Origin: Caenimonas aquaedulcis
Lineage (GTDB): Bacteria > Pseudomonadota > Gammaproteobacteria > Burkholderiales > Burkholderiaceae_C
Length of the DNA: 64,000 nt
Reading direction: 5' to 3'
Assembly: GCF_015831345.1 (NCBI RefSeq)
Contig: NZ_JADWYS010000001.1
Coordinates: 434,001-498,000 of the forward strand
Made by a program: the position numbers and the translations under genes. The notes beneath the pieces were generated by a model. That model searched no databases and was not told where the DNA came from. It saw nothing but the letters and a program-made list of their open reading frames with translations. Below are positions 1-9,879 of the stretch, piece by piece (the first letter of the stretch is position 1; each line of letters opens with the position of its first letter).

Positions 1-46
1 GCAGCCTATGAGCTTCGTCAAGCATCAGGACTTCCTGATCCGCCAT
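1..46 (-). CDS. Start of an unidentified leftward gene (truncated by window edge)
   Basis: An ATG at 46, read leftward, opens a frame without stops to the window edge (15 codons, MADQEVLMLDEAHRL). An AAGG stretch lies about 7 bases before it. Its position, back to back with a LysR regulator across a short gap that holds a dyad, is what one expects of the regulated partner gene. Too little is visible to name a product. That it is a gene at all is inference from the start context and the arrangement. Confidence 0.35.
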   Translation of the reverse strand, partial: MADQEVLMLDEAHRL

Positions 47-111
47 GTCGATACCTTGATTTCGTTTTGCAGTGCTCGAAGTAAATCAGGTTGAAATGAA
101 GTTTGTATTTG

Positions 112-135
112 ATAATCGTTAGCGATTATTAGCGA
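112..135. promoter_or_regulatory. Candidate LysR operator (dyad plus 10-base-spaced direct repeat)
   Basis: A perfect 7+4+7 inverted repeat, ATAATCG-TTAG-CGATTAT, spans 112-129 and contains the LysR-type T-N11-A signature (T113, A125). TTAGCGA also occurs twice in direct orientation (119-125 and 129-135), exactly one helical turn apart. The site lies between the divergent starts at 46 and 209, where LysR regulators normally bind. The repeats are seen directly; binding is inferred. Confidence 0.55.
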
Positions 136-208
136 ATGACTATAAGCAGTGATAAGCTGGCTCATACAGCTGGACAGTGTGGACGCGACCAACGTACGGG
201 AGAAGCTC

Positions 209-1126
209 ATGATGAACATCAAGTACAGGCAGCTGAAGGCCTTTACGCTTGCTGGGCAACTCGGATCCTTCGTCCGCGCTGCCGATGCGCTTGCGGTCAC
301 GCAGCCTTCGTTTTCGGTCCTGATCCGCGAACTCGAGCACGACCTGGGCATGCAGCTTTTTGAGCGCACCACCCGCAGTTGCCATATGACGGCGGCCGGT
401 GCGTCCTTCTACGAGGAAGCTCATGCGGTGCTGCAGGACCTGGAGTCGGTCTACCAGCACGCCCGCGACATCAGCGCAGGTCGACGGGGCAAAGTGGAGA
501 TCGCGGCAGTGGCATCGCTGGCCTCCGGGATCCTCGCCGAGGCGGTCAGCGTCTTTCACCTGCAATATCCCGACGTCCGCATGCAGATGAGGGAGGCGCT
601 CAACACCGGCGTCATCAGTGCGGTGAAGCAAGGTGAGGTGGAACTCGGCATTGCCGGTGCCCTGTCGGGCGATCCGGAACTCGAATTCATGCCGCTTTTC
701 ACCGACCGCCTGATGGTCGTCGCGCCGATGGGTCACCCGGCCGTGCAGGGCAAAGTGAGTTGGGAAACGCTCGGCAGGCATCCACTGATCCTGCTCGGCT
801 CGGGTTCCGCGGAGCGCGCATTGCAGCTCAGCAAGGTCAGGGTGACGCCGGCTTTCGAAGTAGCCCACATGGCCACGGCGCTTGCCCTGGTTCGCCATGG
901 CATGGGCATCACGGTCTTGCCGGGGAGCGCGTTGTCCGGCCTGAATGTCAAAGGCCTGCACTATGAACCGATGCCGGGAAAAGTGGCCCGACGGGAGCTG
1001 GGAGTGCTCTATCGCAGCAAGCGATTGCTCGGGCCTGCCGCGCGTGCGTTCATACAGGTACTGAAGGAAATGGTGCCGAGTGACCCGGCCATTCAAAAGA
1101 TATCCGGCGCTTCCGCAGCGAATTGA
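209..1126 (+). CDS. LysR-family transcriptional regulator
   Basis: The protein has about 305 residues, the usual LysR length. A winged helix-turn-helix occupies roughly residues 5-65 ([20 protein letters not shown] is the recognition region, then LFERTTR). It is followed by a periplasmic-binding-like effector domain with the usual ...[22 protein letters not shown] segment. I place the start at the ATG at 209, the first of two adjacent ATGs, because it follows a GGGAGAAG ribosome site and gives the standard N terminus; an in-frame ATG at 149 would add 20 atypical residues. The effector is unknown. Likely targets are the divergent gene at 1-46 and possibly the downstream oxidoreductase and receptor. 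Confidence 0.9.
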   Translation: MMNIKYRQLKAFTLAGQLGSFVRAADALAVTQPSFSVLIRELEHDLGMQLFERTTRSCHMTAAGASFYEEAHAVLQDLESVYQHARDISAGRRGKVEIAAVASLASGILAEAVSVFHLQYPDVRMQMREALNTGVISAVKQGEVELGIAGALSGDPELEFMPLFTDRLMVVAPMGHPAVQGKVSWETLGRHPLILLGSGSAERALQLSKVRVTPAFEVAHMATALALVRHGMGITVLPGSALSGLNVKGLHYEPMPGKVARRELGVLYRSKRLLGPAARAFIQVLKEMVPSDPAIQKISGASAAN

Positions 1127-1188
1127 CCAAGGCGGTTCGTCGAGTGGTGCTGCCGCAGGCGCCGCACCGCTGCGCCACAATCGAAAAC

Positions 1189-2313
1189 ATGGACAAAGTC
1201 GATGCAATCGTGATCGGTGCGGGCGCCGTGGGCCTGGCGGTGGCTCGCGCGCTGGCCCATGCTGGACTCGAGACCATCGCGTGCGAGTCGCAAACCGCCA
1301 TAGGGCAAGGCGTGAGCTCCCGTAACAGCGAGGTGATCCACGCAGGGCTGTACTACGCACCTGGCTCGCTCAAGGCGCGGCTTTGCGTGCGCGGCAAGGA
1401 ATTGCTGTACGAACTCTGCGCATCGCACGGGGTTTCGCACCGCAACTGCGGCAAGCTGGTCGTCGCTTGTACCGGAAACGAGATCGCTGCGCTGAGGGGC
1501 TTGCAGGATCGTGCGATGGCCAACGGCGTCCCGGTGGATTGGATGGACGCCAGCCAGGCACGGGAGCTCGAACCCGCGCTGCAATGTGTTGCGGCGCTTT
1601 CGTCGCCCACCACCGGGATCGTCGACAGTCACGGTTTCATGCTCGCGCTGCAGGGCGATTTCGAAGCCGCCGGTGGCATGGTCGCGCTGGGTTCGGCTGT
1701 CGTGTCGGCGCGACTGGGGAAGGGCGGCGAACCGCATGTCGTCACGTTCGCCGACGGCAGCGAGGTGGCAGCACGCATCGTTGTCAACTCCGCCGCCTTG
1801 CACGCATGCGCGTTGGCCCGCCATTTCGAAGGTCTGGATCAACGTTTCATCCCGCACGACTATTTTGCCAAGGGCAGTTACTACTCGCTCGCCGGACGCG
1901 CCCCCTTCGCCCGGCTGATCTATCCCGCGCCGGCGGACTCGTGGCTGGGGGTGCACCTCACGCTCGACCTGGGTGGCCAGGCGAAGTTCGGCCCGGACTT
2001 CGAGTGGCTGGACGTCCGCGACCCGTCTCAGATCGACTACACGGTGGATCCGCACCGTGCCCACGGTTTTTACTCCGAGGTTCGCCGCTACTGGCCCGCA
2101 CTGCCCGACGGCGCGCTGCAGCCAAGTTACAGCGGTGTGCGGCCCAAGATCCACGGGCCGGGCGAGCTCGCGCCCGACTTCCGCATCGACGGACCGTCGC
2201 TGCACGGCGTCCCGGGCTTGGTCAATCTCTTCGGCATCGAGTCGCCCGGCCTCACCAGCGCGCTGGCGATCGCGGAGCATGTGGACGCCTTGCTGGGCGA
2301 CGCAGCGGCATGA
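1189..2313 (+). CDS. FAD-dependent oxidoreductase, L-2-hydroxyglutarate oxidase (LhgO/L2HGDH)-like
   Basis: The predicted 374-residue flavoprotein belongs to the DAO superfamily. The N-terminal dinucleotide fold ([17 protein letters not shown], about residues 8-24) binds FAD. The segment [20 protein letters not shown] followed by a CGKLVVA block closely resembles L-2-hydroxyglutarate dehydrogenase/oxidase, which oxidises L-2-hydroxyglutarate to 2-oxoglutarate. The C terminus carries the family's [16 protein letters not shown] motif. The ATG at 1189 is chosen because it places the Rossmann motif near the N terminus; an earlier ATG at 1123 overlaps the LysR end. The gene ends in an ATGA overlap with the TonB receptor. 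Substrate assignment is by family resemblance and could be another 2-hydroxy acid. Confidence 0.8.
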   Translation: MDKVDAIVIGAGAVGLAVARALAHAGLETIACESQTAIGQGVSSRNSEVIHAGLYYAPGSLKARLCVRGKELLYELCASHGVSHRNCGKLVVACTGNEIAALRGLQDRAMANGVPVDWMDASQARELEPALQCVAALSSPTTGIVDSHGFMLALQGDFEAAGGMVALGSAVVSARLGKGGEPHVVTFADGSEVAARIVVNSAALHACALARHFEGLDQRFIPHDYFAKGSYYSLAGRAPFARLIYPAPADSWLGVHLTLDLGGQAKFGPDFEWLDVRDPSQIDYTVDPHRAHGFYSEVRRYWPALPDGALQPSYSGVRPKIHGPGELAPDFRIDGPSLHGVPGLVNLFGIESPGLTSALAIAEHVDALLGDAAA

Positions 2314-4427
2314 AGCGGCCCCTCTCCTGGATCGCGTGGCTCGTTGCGGCGCTGGCGGGGCACGCGGCCGCGCAGTCCTTGCCGGCGGTCACCGTCACCG
2401 CGACACGAACACAAGCCGCGCCCTTCGAAGTACCGGCGTCCGTGGACGTGATCGAAGGCGACAGGCTGCGCTCGGCGGGCCGTGCGGAAGTCAACCTGTC
2501 CGAAGGCATCGCGGGGGTGCCCGGCGTCGCCGCGCGCGACCGGCAGAACTACGCGCAGGACCTGCAGCTGTCCATCCGCGGCTTCGGAGCGCGTTCGACC
2601 TTCGGCGTGCGCGGCGTGCGCATCTATGTCGACGGCATTCCCGCGACCATGCCCGACGGCCAAGGCCAGCTCTCGCACATCGACCTGTCGTCGGCCGGCC
2701 GCGTGGAATTGCTGCGCGGGCCTTTTTCCGCGCTGTATGGCAATTCGTCCGGTGGGGTACTTCAGGTGTTCACCGAGCGCGGTGCCGGCCCGCCTGTCGT
2801 TTCCGCAAGCTTCGCAACCGGCAGCGACGGGCTGTCGCGCCCGTCCGTTCGAGCCAGCGGCTCGACACCATCGCTGGGCTATTCGGTGGGCGCCAGCCAT
2901 TTCACGACCGATGGCTTTCGCGACCACAGCGGCGCGCAACGCGACGTCGCCAACGCACGGCTGGACTGGCAGCATGGCGCGGACAGCGACTGGATGCTGG
3001 TGGCCAACGCGCTGGACTTGCGCGCGGACGATCCGCTCGGCCTCTCGCGCGCGCAGTTCGAAACCGCGCCGCGGAGCGTGGACGCGTCCGCCGGGGCCTT
3101 CGACACGCGAAAGACCGTGCGGCAAAGCCAGCTGGGACTCGTGAACGAGAGAAAACTCGGCGCCGGCAACAGCCTGCGCGTGATGGTGTACGGCGGTCAG
3201 CGGGACACACAGCAGTTCCAGGCGATCCCCGTCGGTGCGCAGGCCAGCCCCTTGCATCCCGGAGGCGTGATCGGGCTGGCTCGCCGCTATACAGGTGCGG
3301 ACCTGCGCTGGACGTCGAAGGGCGAGCTCGCCGGTCAGGCGCTCGAGTGGGTTGGGGGCGTGGCCTTCGACACGATGGACGAACACCGCGTGGGGCGCCA
3401 GAACTTCATCGGGCCGCTGCTCGGTGTCGAAGGTGCGTTGCGGCGCGATGAAGACAACCGCGTCTCGAACCTCGACCCCTACCTGCAGGGAGTGTGGAAG
3501 CTCGCGCCGCGCTGGACGCTCACGGGCGGTGTGCGGCACAGCAGCGTGCGCTTCTCGTCGAGCGACCGCTACGTGTCGGGCGCGAACGGCGACGACAGCG
3601 GCAGCGTGCGGTACAGCGCAACCCTGCCTGCCGCCGCGCTGATGTTCGCACTGGCGCCGGACACGCGTGTCTATGTGGCGTCCGGACGGGGCTTCGAAAC
3701 GCCGACCTTCAACGAGCTCGCGTACCGGCCGGACGGGACGCCGGGACTCAACTTCGCGCTGCGGCCCGCGCGCAGCGCGAACCTGGAGGCCGGGATCAAG
3801 GGACGCGGCGGCGACATCGCCTCGCTTCGCACGCATTGGAGCGCGGCTTGGTTCCGCACACGGACGCGCGACGAAATCGTGACCCAGACCAACGGCGCCG
3901 GCCGCAGCACCTTCCAGAACGCCGGCACCACGCGTCGCGAAGGCGTGGAGCTCTCCTGGTCCGCAAGCCTGGCGCCCGGGTGGCGCATGCAGTTCGCGCA
4001 GACTTGGCTGGATGCCCGGTACCGGGAGGCCTTCCGCACGTGCGCGGTCACGCCCTGCGCGGCGCCGTCCCTCGTGGTTCCTTCCGGCAATCGCATTCCC
4101 GGCACCGCGCGCTCGACCACGGCGGCCGAAGTGGCCTGGGCGCCACGCACCGGCTGGCAGGCGGGTGCGGAACTGCGCCGCTCCAGCCGCGTCTACGTGA
4201 ACGACAGCAACAGCGATGCCGCTCCCGCATTCACGACGGTCGCACTGAATGGCGGCTACGTGTTCGACCTGCAGCCCTGGACGCTCGCCGTCACGGCGCG
4301 CATCGACAACCTGCTCGATCGCCGCTACGCGGGATCCGTGATCGTGAACGAAGGGAACGGCCGCTACTTCGAGCCCGCGCCGGGCCGCAGCTACATCGTC
4401 AAATTCGCGGGCAGCTACGCGTTCTAG
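2310..4427 (+). CDS. TonB-dependent outer membrane receptor
   Basis: The 705-residue protein has a signal peptide (about 1-22, ending GHAAAQ), then a plug domain with a typical start ([22 protein letters not shown]) and the conserved [25 protein letters not shown] and [22 protein letters not shown] segments. A beta-barrel follows, ending in the aromatic C terminus (..VKFAGSYAF) expected for BAM insertion. It imports siderophores, cobalamin or another large ligand using TonB energy; the ligand cannot be read from sequence. The ATG overlaps the stop of the LhgO-like gene (ATGA), so translation is probably coupled. Its stop shares CTAG with the convergent pyrD stop. Confidence 0.9.
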   Translation: MKRPLSWIAWLVAALAGHAAAQSLPAVTVTATRTQAAPFEVPASVDVIEGDRLRSAGRAEVNLSEGIAGVPGVAARDRQNYAQDLQLSIRGFGARSTFGVRGVRIYVDGIPATMPDGQGQLSHIDLSSAGRVELLRGPFSALYGNSSGGVLQVFTERGAGPPVVSASFATGSDGLSRPSVRASGSTPSLGYSVGASHFTTDGFRDHSGAQRDVANARLDWQHGADSDWMLVANALDLRADDPLGLSRAQFETAPRSVDASAGAFDTRKTVRQSQLGLVNERKLGAGNSLRVMVYGGQRDTQQFQAIPVGAQASPLHPGGVIGLARRYTGADLRWTSKGELAGQALEWVGGVAFDTMDEHRVGRQNFIGPLLGVEGALRRDEDNRVSNLDPYLQGVWKLAPRWTLTGGVRHSSVRFSSSDRYVSGANGDDSGSVRYSATLPAAALMFALAPDTRVYVASGRGFETPTFNELAYRPDGTPGLNFALRPARSANLEAGIKGRGGDIASLRTHWSAAWFRTRTRDEIVTQTNGAGRSTFQNAGTTRREGVELSWSASLAPGWRMQFAQTWLDARYREAFRTCAVTPCAAPSLVVPSGNRIPGTARSTTAAEVAWAPRTGWQAGAELRRSSRVYVNDSNSDAAPAFTTVALNGGYVFDLQPWTLAVTARIDNLLDRRYAGSVIVNEGNGRYFEPAPGRSYIVKFAGSYAF

Positions 4428-5491
4428 GACGGTCGGGCGGCCTGCCGTTCGCGCGCCAGCTCGCGGATCGCCCGGGCGGACTGGCTGACGAGGTCGGGCC
4501 CGCGATAGATCAGGCCGGTATAGACCTGCACCAGGTCCGCGCCCGCGCGAATCTTGCTCACCGCGTCTTCGGCGCTCATGATGCCGCCCACCCCGATGAT
4601 CGGGAAATCCGGACCTAGCGCTGCACGCAGTTGCGAGATCACGCGGTTGCTCGCCGCGAGCACCGGCGCGCCGCTCAAGCCTCCCGCTTCTTCCGCATGC
4701 GGCATCCCCTTGACCGCTTCCCGGCTGATGGTGGTGTTCGTCGCGACGACGCCATCCATGCCATGGCGTTTCAAGGTCGCGGCGATCAGGCGCACCTGCG
4801 CTTCGTCGAGGTCCGGGGCGATCTTCACGAAGACGGGCACGCGCCGTCCGTGCAGGCGCGCCAGTTCCTCCCGCCGGGCCGCGATGGCGCCGAGCAGGCC
4901 GTCCAGCGCCTCGTCGGACTGCAGGGAGCGCAGGTTGGCCGTGTTGGGGCTGGAAATGTTGACGGTCACGTAGTCCGCATGCGGATACACGCCGTCCAGG
5001 CAGGTGAGGTAGTCGCTGGTCGCGTTCTCGATCGGGGTGGCGGCGTTTTTGCCGATGTTCAACCCGAGGATGCGGCCCTTCGCGCGGAAGGACGAGCGCT
5101 TGACGTTCGCGATGAAGGCATCGAGGCCGTCGTTGTTGAAGCCGAGGCGGTTGATCAGCGCGCCCGCGCGCGGCAGCCGGAACATCCGCGGCTTCGGGTT
5201 GCCCGGTTGCGGCTTGGGCGTTACCGTGCCCACTTCGACGAAACCGAAGCCGATCGCGCCCAGCCCGTCGATGCAGCGCGCGTTCTTGTCGAGGCCGGCG
5301 GCCAGCCCGACCCGATTGGGAAAGCGCAGGCCGGCGATCTCCACCGGGTCCTGCACCATGCCGTTGGTGTATGCCCACGCGAGCGGCGTGCCCTGCAGCC
5401 GTGCGAGCGATTGCATCGTCAATTCATGCGCCGTCTCCGGGTCCAGGCCGAACAGGAAGGGGCGGGCGAGCGAGTAGGGGAGCAGCGACAT
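4424..5491 (-). CDS. pyrD: Dihydroorotate dehydrogenase (quinone), class 2
   Basis: The 355-residue protein has the PyrD class 2 N terminus ([22 protein letters not shown]), a short membrane-associating helix region typical of the quinone-dependent, inner-membrane enzyme. The FMN/orotate barrel shows [30 protein letters not shown] and [13 protein letters not shown]. It oxidises dihydroorotate to orotate in UMP synthesis and passes electrons to quinone. The stop codon overlaps the stop of the convergent TonB receptor gene (CTAG). The start (CAT at 5489-5491) lies 34 bases from the preferred rpiA start on the other strand. Confidence 0.97.
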   Translation of the reverse strand: MSLLPYSLARPFLFGLDPETAHELTMQSLARLQGTPLAWAYTNGMVQDPVEIAGLRFPNRVGLAAGLDKNARCIDGLGAIGFGFVEVGTVTPKPQPGNPKPRMFRLPRAGALINRLGFNNDGLDAFIANVKRSSFRAKGRILGLNIGKNAATPIENATSDYLTCLDGVYPHADYVTVNISSPNTANLRSLQSDEALDGLLGAIAARREELARLHGRRVPVFVKIAPDLDEAQVRLIAATLKRHGMDGVVATNTTISREAVKGMPHAEEAGGLSGAPVLAASNRVISQLRAALGPDFPIIGVGGIMSAEDAVSKIRAGADLVQVYTGLIYRGPDLVSQSARAIRELARERQAARPS

Positions 5492-5525
5492 GGATAATTT
5501 GCGTGAACTGAAGGAATTGTCTCAA

Positions 5526-6197
5526 ATGACCCAGGATGAACTGAAAGCGCTGGTCGGCCAGGCGGCGCTGCAATACGTGGTGCCAGGAGAAATCGTGGGC
5601 GTCGGCACGGGATCGACCGTCAACAAGTTCATCGACGCGCTGGCCTCGATGAAGGACAGGATCAAGGGCGCGGTGTCGAGCTCCGTCGCCTCTACCGAGC
5701 GCCTGCAGGCGCTGGGCATCCCGGTGTTCGACAGCAACGCGGTGGAAGAACTCTCGGTGTACATCGACGGCGCCGACGAGATCGACGGGCGCGGCTACAT
5801 GATCAAGGGAGGCGGCGCCGCCCTCACGCGCGAGAAGATCGTCGCCGCGCAGTCGCGGCGCTTCGTCTGCATCGCGGACGAATCGAAGCTGGTCGGGACG
5901 CTCGGGCGTTTCCCCGTGCCGGTGGAGGTCATCCCGATGGCGACGCAGCGCCTGATCCGGCAATTCGCGGCGATGGGCGGCAGCGCGCAAGTGCGGATGA
6001 AGGATGGCAAGGCGCTGGTGACCGACAACGGCCAGTCCATCGTGGACGTGAGCGGGCTGCGCATCGCGGACCCGCTGGCATTCGAGGATGAAGTGAGCCA
6101 GTGGCCCGGCGTGGTGACCGTGGGCGTATTCGCGCACCAGAAGGCCGCCGTGTGCCTGCTGGGCACCGCCGGCGGCGTCAGGACGATCGAATACTGA
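5526..6197 (+). CDS. rpiA: Ribose-5-phosphate isomerase A
   Basis: Interconverts ribose 5-phosphate and ribulose 5-phosphate in the pentose phosphate pathway. Visible RpiA motifs are [15 protein letters not shown] near the N terminus, [21 protein letters not shown] in the middle with the catalytic region around it, and a C-terminal [12 protein letters not shown] prefer the ATG at 5526 ([15 protein letters not shown], 223 residues), preceded by AAGGAA, because it matches the usual RpiA N terminus. The in-frame ATG at 5490 would add 12 residues and overlap the pyrD start codon. The stop abuts the stop of the convergent downstream gene, forming TGATCA. Confidence 0.95.
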   Translation: MTQDELKALVGQAALQYVVPGEIVGVGTGSTVNKFIDALASMKDRIKGAVSSSVASTERLQALGIPVFDSNAVEELSVYIDGADEIDGRGYMIKGGGAALTREKIVAAQSRRFVCIADESKLVGTLGRFPVPVEVIPMATQRLIRQFAAMGGSAQVRMKDGKALVTDNGQSIVDVSGLRIADPLAFEDEVSQWPGVVTVGVFAHQKAAVCLLGTAGGVRTIEY

Positions 6198-6851
6198 TCA
6201 GAAGCGGATGCCCTTGGGGTTGTCGGGCGTCGGGCCGGGCTCCGCGGCAGGGCCCGCGGCAGTGGCCGGCGCTGGCGGCGGCGGCGGGGCCGGCCTCGCC
6301 GCCTGCTGCTCCTGGACTGCCACGAGCGGCGTCACCGGCGCCCTTGCGTAACCCGCGGGCAGCTGCGATGTCTTGGGGTAGCCTGCCGCGTCGAGAAACT
6401 GGGTCCACTCGACTTCCGAATAGCCGCGCAACTGCTGGCCGCCTATGGTGAGGAACGGAACCGAGCTCGCGCCGGCCAGGCGCTTGAGCGCCTCGATGTC
6501 CTCATTGCTCGTGACGGACTTTTCGCTGAACGGGATCCCGCGCGCCATCAGCATGCCCCGGCCCGTCGTGCAGGGCCCGCAGCCAGGCGCGGTGTAGAGC
6601 GTGACGGGATAGCGGGTCGCGGCCTGCCGCAGCTCGAAGGGGAACGACGCGGCGTCCGTGGCAGCGCTCAGCGACAGCGTCGAACCCTTGGAGCCGCTTC
6701 CGTCGGCGGGCGGCTTGTCGGAAAAGGTCACGCGGCCATCCGGCCCGACGATGCGATAGATCTGTTGCGCATTTGCATCGCTTGCACCGATTCCGGTGAG
6801 CGCGAGGCACCCGAGGACGGCGGCGGCGGCGATGGGGCGGGCAAGAATCAT
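6198..6851 (-). CDS. Secreted DUF4124 / glutaredoxin-domain protein
   Basis: The 217-residue protein has a signal peptide (MILARPIAAAAVLGCLALTG.., cleavage near NAQ). A DUF4124 module follows (QQIYRIVGPDGRVTFSDKPP), then a glutaredoxin/thioredoxin-like domain with a CGPC active site (YTAPGCGPCTTGRGML) and the cis-proline segment VPFLTIGGQQLRGYS. The C terminus is Ala/Pro-rich. It probably acts as a periplasmic thiol-disulfide protein; the substrate is unknown. I choose the ATG at 6851 because AAGGAG lies 9 bases before it. Another ATG at 6860 sits directly against that AAGGAG, which is too close. It is probably transcribed after prlC. Confidence 0.85.
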   Translation of the reverse strand: MILARPIAAAAVLGCLALTGIGASDANAQQIYRIVGPDGRVTFSDKPPADGSGSKGSTLSLSAATDAASFPFELRQAATRYPVTLYTAPGCGPCTTGRGMLMARGIPFSEKSVTSNEDIEALKRLAGASSVPFLTIGGQQLRGYSEVEWTQFLDAAGYPKTSQLPAGYARAPVTPLVAVQEQQAARPAPPPPPAPATAAGPAAEPGPTPDNPKGIRF

Positions 6852-6871
6852 CGGTGTCATCTCCTTGAGTG

Positions 6872-8917
6872 TCACGCCATGCCCTGGTGCCGCAGCAGGG
6901 CGTCCAGGGTGGGCTCGCGCCCGCGGAACGCCTTGAAAGACTCGATGGCGGGCCGGCTTCCGCCGGATTCCAGGATGGCTTGACGGTATTTTCGCCCGGT
7001 TTCGATGCTTGGCAAGCCGTCTTTGCCCGCCGTTTCCTCGAAGGCGGCGTACGCGTCGGCGCTCAGGACCTCGGCCCACTTGTAGCTGTAGTAGCCGGCG
7101 GCATAGCCGCCCGCGAAGATGTGGCTGAAGGTGTGCGCCGTGCGGCTGAACGCAGGCGGCTGCAGAACGGACACTTCTTCGCGCACCTTGGCGAGCAGGG
7201 GCATGAAATCCTCGGCCGGGTCGTGCTCGGTGTGCAGGAGCATGTCGAACAGCGCGAATTCGATCTGGCGCAGGGTGCCCAGGCCGCTCTGGAAATTCTT
7301 GGCGGCGAGCATCTTGTCGAAGAGTTCGCGCGGCAGCGGCGCGCCGGTCTCCACATGGGCGGTCATGTGGCGCAGCACGCTCCATTCCCAGCAGAAGTTT
7401 TCCATGAACTGGCTGGGCAGTTCCACCGCGTCCCACTCGACGCCGCTGATGCCCGAGACGTCGCGTTCGTTCACCTGCGTGAGCATGTGCTGCAGGCCAT
7501 GGCCCGATTCGTGGAAGAGGGTGATGACGTCGTCGTGCGTGAGCAGCGGCGGCTTGCCGTCCACGCCCTCGGCGAAGTTGCACACGAGATGCGCGACGGG
7601 GGTCTGCAGCCGGCCGTCGTCCGGGCGCAGCCAGCGGGCGCGCACGTCGTCCATCCACGCGCCGCCGCGCTTGCCCGTCCGCGCCGCGGGATCGAGGTAG
7701 AACTGGCCGACGAGTTCCGTCGTCATCCGCTCGCCCTGCTTGCGTTCGCGCTCGATGCGATAGAACTCGACGCCCGGGTTCCACACGGGCGCGACGTCGC
7801 GGCGGATGGTCACTTCGAACAGCGTCTCGATGATCTTGAAGAGGCCAGCCAGCACTTTCGGCGCAGTGAAGTACTGCTTCACCTCCTGCTCGCTGAACGC
7901 GTAGCGCTCCTCCTTGAGCTTCTCGCCGATGAAGGGCCAGTCCCAGGATTGCGGGTCTGCGATACCGAGCTTCGCCGCGGCGAAATCGCGCATGTCGGCC
8001 ACGTCCTGTTCGGCGTAGGGCCGGGCGCGTTTGGCGAGATCGCGCAGGAAGTTGACGACTTCCGCGGGCGAGTGGGCCATCTTCGCGACCAGGGATTCCT
8101 CCCCGAAGTTGGCGAAGCCCAGGAGCTGCGCTTCTTCCTTGCGCAGGGACAGGATCTCCCGGATGTTGGCGCTGTTGTCGAACTTCGTATCGCCCTGGTC
8201 GCTCGCGCGGGTCACATAGGCGCGGTACATGCGCTCGCGCAGGGCGCGGTCGGTGGCGAACTGCATCACGGGCAGGTAGCTGGGCATTTTCAGCGTGAGC
8301 TTGTAGCCGTCCTTGCCGTCGGCCTGCGCCGCTGCGCGGGCCGCCTGGACGACGTCTTCCGGCACGCCGCCGAGTTCTCCCTCGCTCGCGTAGTACGCGA
8401 AGGCGTCGGTGGCATCCAGTGCGTTCTCGCTGAATTTCTGCCCGACTTCCGCCTGCTTTTCCTGGATGGCGGCGAACCGCTCCTTCGCGGCGCCGGTCAG
8501 CTCGGCGCCGCCCAGCACGAAGTTGCGGATGGCATTCTTGTGGGCCTGGCGCTGCTCCGGGTTGAGGTTCGCGGGGTCGATCGCCTTGTACTTCGCGTAG
8601 AGCCGCTCGTCCGAGCCGAGGCGCGTCCAGAACTCGGTGACTTTCGGCAGCGACTCGTTGTAGGCCGCGCGCAGTTCGGGCGTGTCGGCCACGCCATTGA
8701 GGTGGCTCACGACGCCCCATGAGCGGCCGAGGCGCTCGGTCGCGGTGTCAAGCACCCTGGCGATGTCGTCCCAGCGGCTCGGGAAGCCGGGTTGCGTCAC
8801 CTGCTCCAGCGCGGCGTCGGCGTCCGCCAACAGCGAATCCATCGCGGGGGCGACGTGCTCCGGACGCACGGCGTCGAAGAGGGGAAGGTCGGTGAAGTCG
8901 AGTAGGGGATTGCTCAT
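6872..8917 (-). CDS. prlC: Oligopeptidase A (M3 family metallopeptidase)
   Basis: The protein has about 681 residues, standard for OpdA/PrlC. The zinc site HESGHGLQHML (HExxH) is followed about 28 residues on by the glutamate-bearing segment SGVEWDAVELPSQFMENF. The N terminus (NPLLDFTDLPLFDAVRPEHVAPAM) is characteristic. It is a cytoplasmic peptidase that clears short peptides, including cleaved signal peptides. An ATG at 8926 would add only MRG; the ATG at 8917 gives the usual MSNPLL start and has a GAGG just upstream, so the start is uncertain by three codons. It lies between folD and the DUF4124 gene on the same strand. Confidence 0.95.
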   Translation of the reverse strand: MSNPLLDFTDLPLFDAVRPEHVAPAMDSLLADADAALEQVTQPGFPSRWDDIARVLDTATERLGRSWGVVSHLNGVADTPELRAAYNESLPKVTEFWTRLGSDERLYAKYKAIDPANLNPEQRQAHKNAIRNFVLGGAELTGAAKERFAAIQEKQAEVGQKFSENALDATDAFAYYASEGELGGVPEDVVQAARAAAQADGKDGYKLTLKMPSYLPVMQFATDRALRERMYRAYVTRASDQGDTKFDNSANIREILSLRKEEAQLLGFANFGEESLVAKMAHSPAEVVNFLRDLAKRARPYAEQDVADMRDFAAAKLGIADPQSWDWPFIGEKLKEERYAFSEQEVKQYFTAPKVLAGLFKIIETLFEVTIRRDVAPVWNPGVEFYRIERERKQGERMTTELVGQFYLDPAARTGKRGGAWMDDVRARWLRPDDGRLQTPVAHLVCNFAEGVDGKPPLLTHDDVITLFHESGHGLQHMLTQVNERDVSGISGVEWDAVELPSQFMENFCWEWSVLRHMTAHVETGAPLPRELFDKMLAAKNFQSGLGTLRQIEFALFDMLLHTEHDPAEDFMPLLAKVREEVSVLQPPAFSRTAHTFSHIFAGGYAAGYYSYKWAEVLSADAYAAFEETAGKDGLPSIETGRKYRQAILESGGSRPAIESFKAFRGREPTLDALLRHQGMA

Positions 8918-8972
8918 CCCCCTCATTTTGCGTCAGCCGCGGCCCTTTCAACGGGCCGCGGCATTGCCGTTC

Positions 8973-9833
8973 TCAATGGGCGCGATTCGCCGCCCGCTCC
9001 GCTGCTTCCAGCGTATTGACGAGCAGCATCGCCCGCGTCATGGGCCCCACGCCTCCAGGGACGGGCGTGATCCAGCCGGCGACCTCGCTCACCCCGGCGA
9101 AATCCACGTCACCGCAGAGCTTGCCGGCCTCGTTGGTGTTCATTCCGACGTCGATGACGACCGCGCCGGGCTTGACCATGTCGGCGGTGAGCACATTGCG
9201 CTTGCCGACAGCGGCCACGACCACGTCGGCCTGGAGCGTCATCGCTTTCAGGTCGCGCGTCGCGCTGTGGCAGATGGTGACGGTCGCGTTGCGGCCGAGC
9301 AGCATCATCGCCATCGGTTTGCCGACGATGTTGCTGCGTCCGATGACGACGGCGTGCTTGCCGCGCAGGTCATAGCCGATGGATTCCAGCATCTTCATGC
9401 AGCCGTGCGGCGTGCACGGCCAGAATCCGGGGCGCCCGACCATCAATGCGCCGGCGTTGGCCACGTGGAAGCCGTCGACGTCCTTGGCGGGAGCGATGGT
9501 CTCGATCACGCGCTGCGAATCCATGTGCCTGGGCAACGGCAGCTGCACGAGGATGCCGTGGACGGCGGGGTCGTTGTTCAACGCCTCGATGCGGGCGAGG
9601 AGCTCGTCCTGCGTCAGCGTGGCCGGATAGCGCTCCAGCGTCGCCGCCAAGCCGGTCTCGGTGCTGTCGTTGACCTTGTGCTTCGTGTAGACCGCGCTGG
9701 CGGGGTCGTCGCCGACCATGATGATGGAAAGCGCCGGTTGGATGCCCCGCGCCTTCAGCGCCTGCGTGCGCCCGAGCACTTCGGCGCGGATCTGCTGGGC
9801 AAGCGCCTTGCCGTCGATGATGGATGCAGTCAT
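8973..9833 (-). CDS. folD: Bifunctional methylenetetrahydrofolate dehydrogenase / methenyltetrahydrofolate cyclohydrolase
   Basis: The 286-residue length is typical of FolD. The catalytic [16 protein letters not shown] segment carries the Tyr49-xxx-Lys53 pair, and [11 protein letters not shown] and [22 protein letters not shown] (NADP fold) follow. The C terminus [23 protein letters not shown] is canonical. It converts 5,10-methylene-THF through 5,10-methenyl-THF to 10-formyl-THF in the cytoplasm. It lies 46 bases after the FixJ-type regulator gene on the same strand. No good ribosome site is visible before its ATG: the AAAGGAGG in this gap is on the other strand. Confidence 0.97.
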   Translation of the reverse strand: MTASIIDGKALAQQIRAEVLGRTQALKARGIQPALSIIMVGDDPASAVYTKHKVNDSTETGLAATLERYPATLTQDELLARIEALNNDPAVHGILVQLPLPRHMDSQRVIETIAPAKDVDGFHVANAGALMVGRPGFWPCTPHGCMKMLESIGYDLRGKHAVVIGRSNIVGKPMAMMLLGRNATVTICHSATRDLKAMTLQADVVVAAVGKRNVLTADMVKPGAVVIDVGMNTNEAGKLCGDVDFAGVSEVAGWITPVPGGVGPMTRAMLLVNTLEAAERAANRAH

Positions 9834-9879
9834 GAAAGGAGGAAATAGGACGCGTCCCGCGAGGGTCGCGTTGAACCCG

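Noticed and set aside
2127..5378. Very long minus-strand open frame (1083 codons)
   Set aside because: It is antisense to the TonB receptor and continues out of frame through pyrD; Arg/Ala/Gly-rich translation without domains is typical of shadow frames in GC-rich DNA.
5490..5525. Upstream ATG as rpiA start
   Set aside because: It would add [12 protein letters not shown], absent from usual RpiA, and overlap the pyrD start codon; the ATG at 5526 has a better ribosome site. Not fully excluded.
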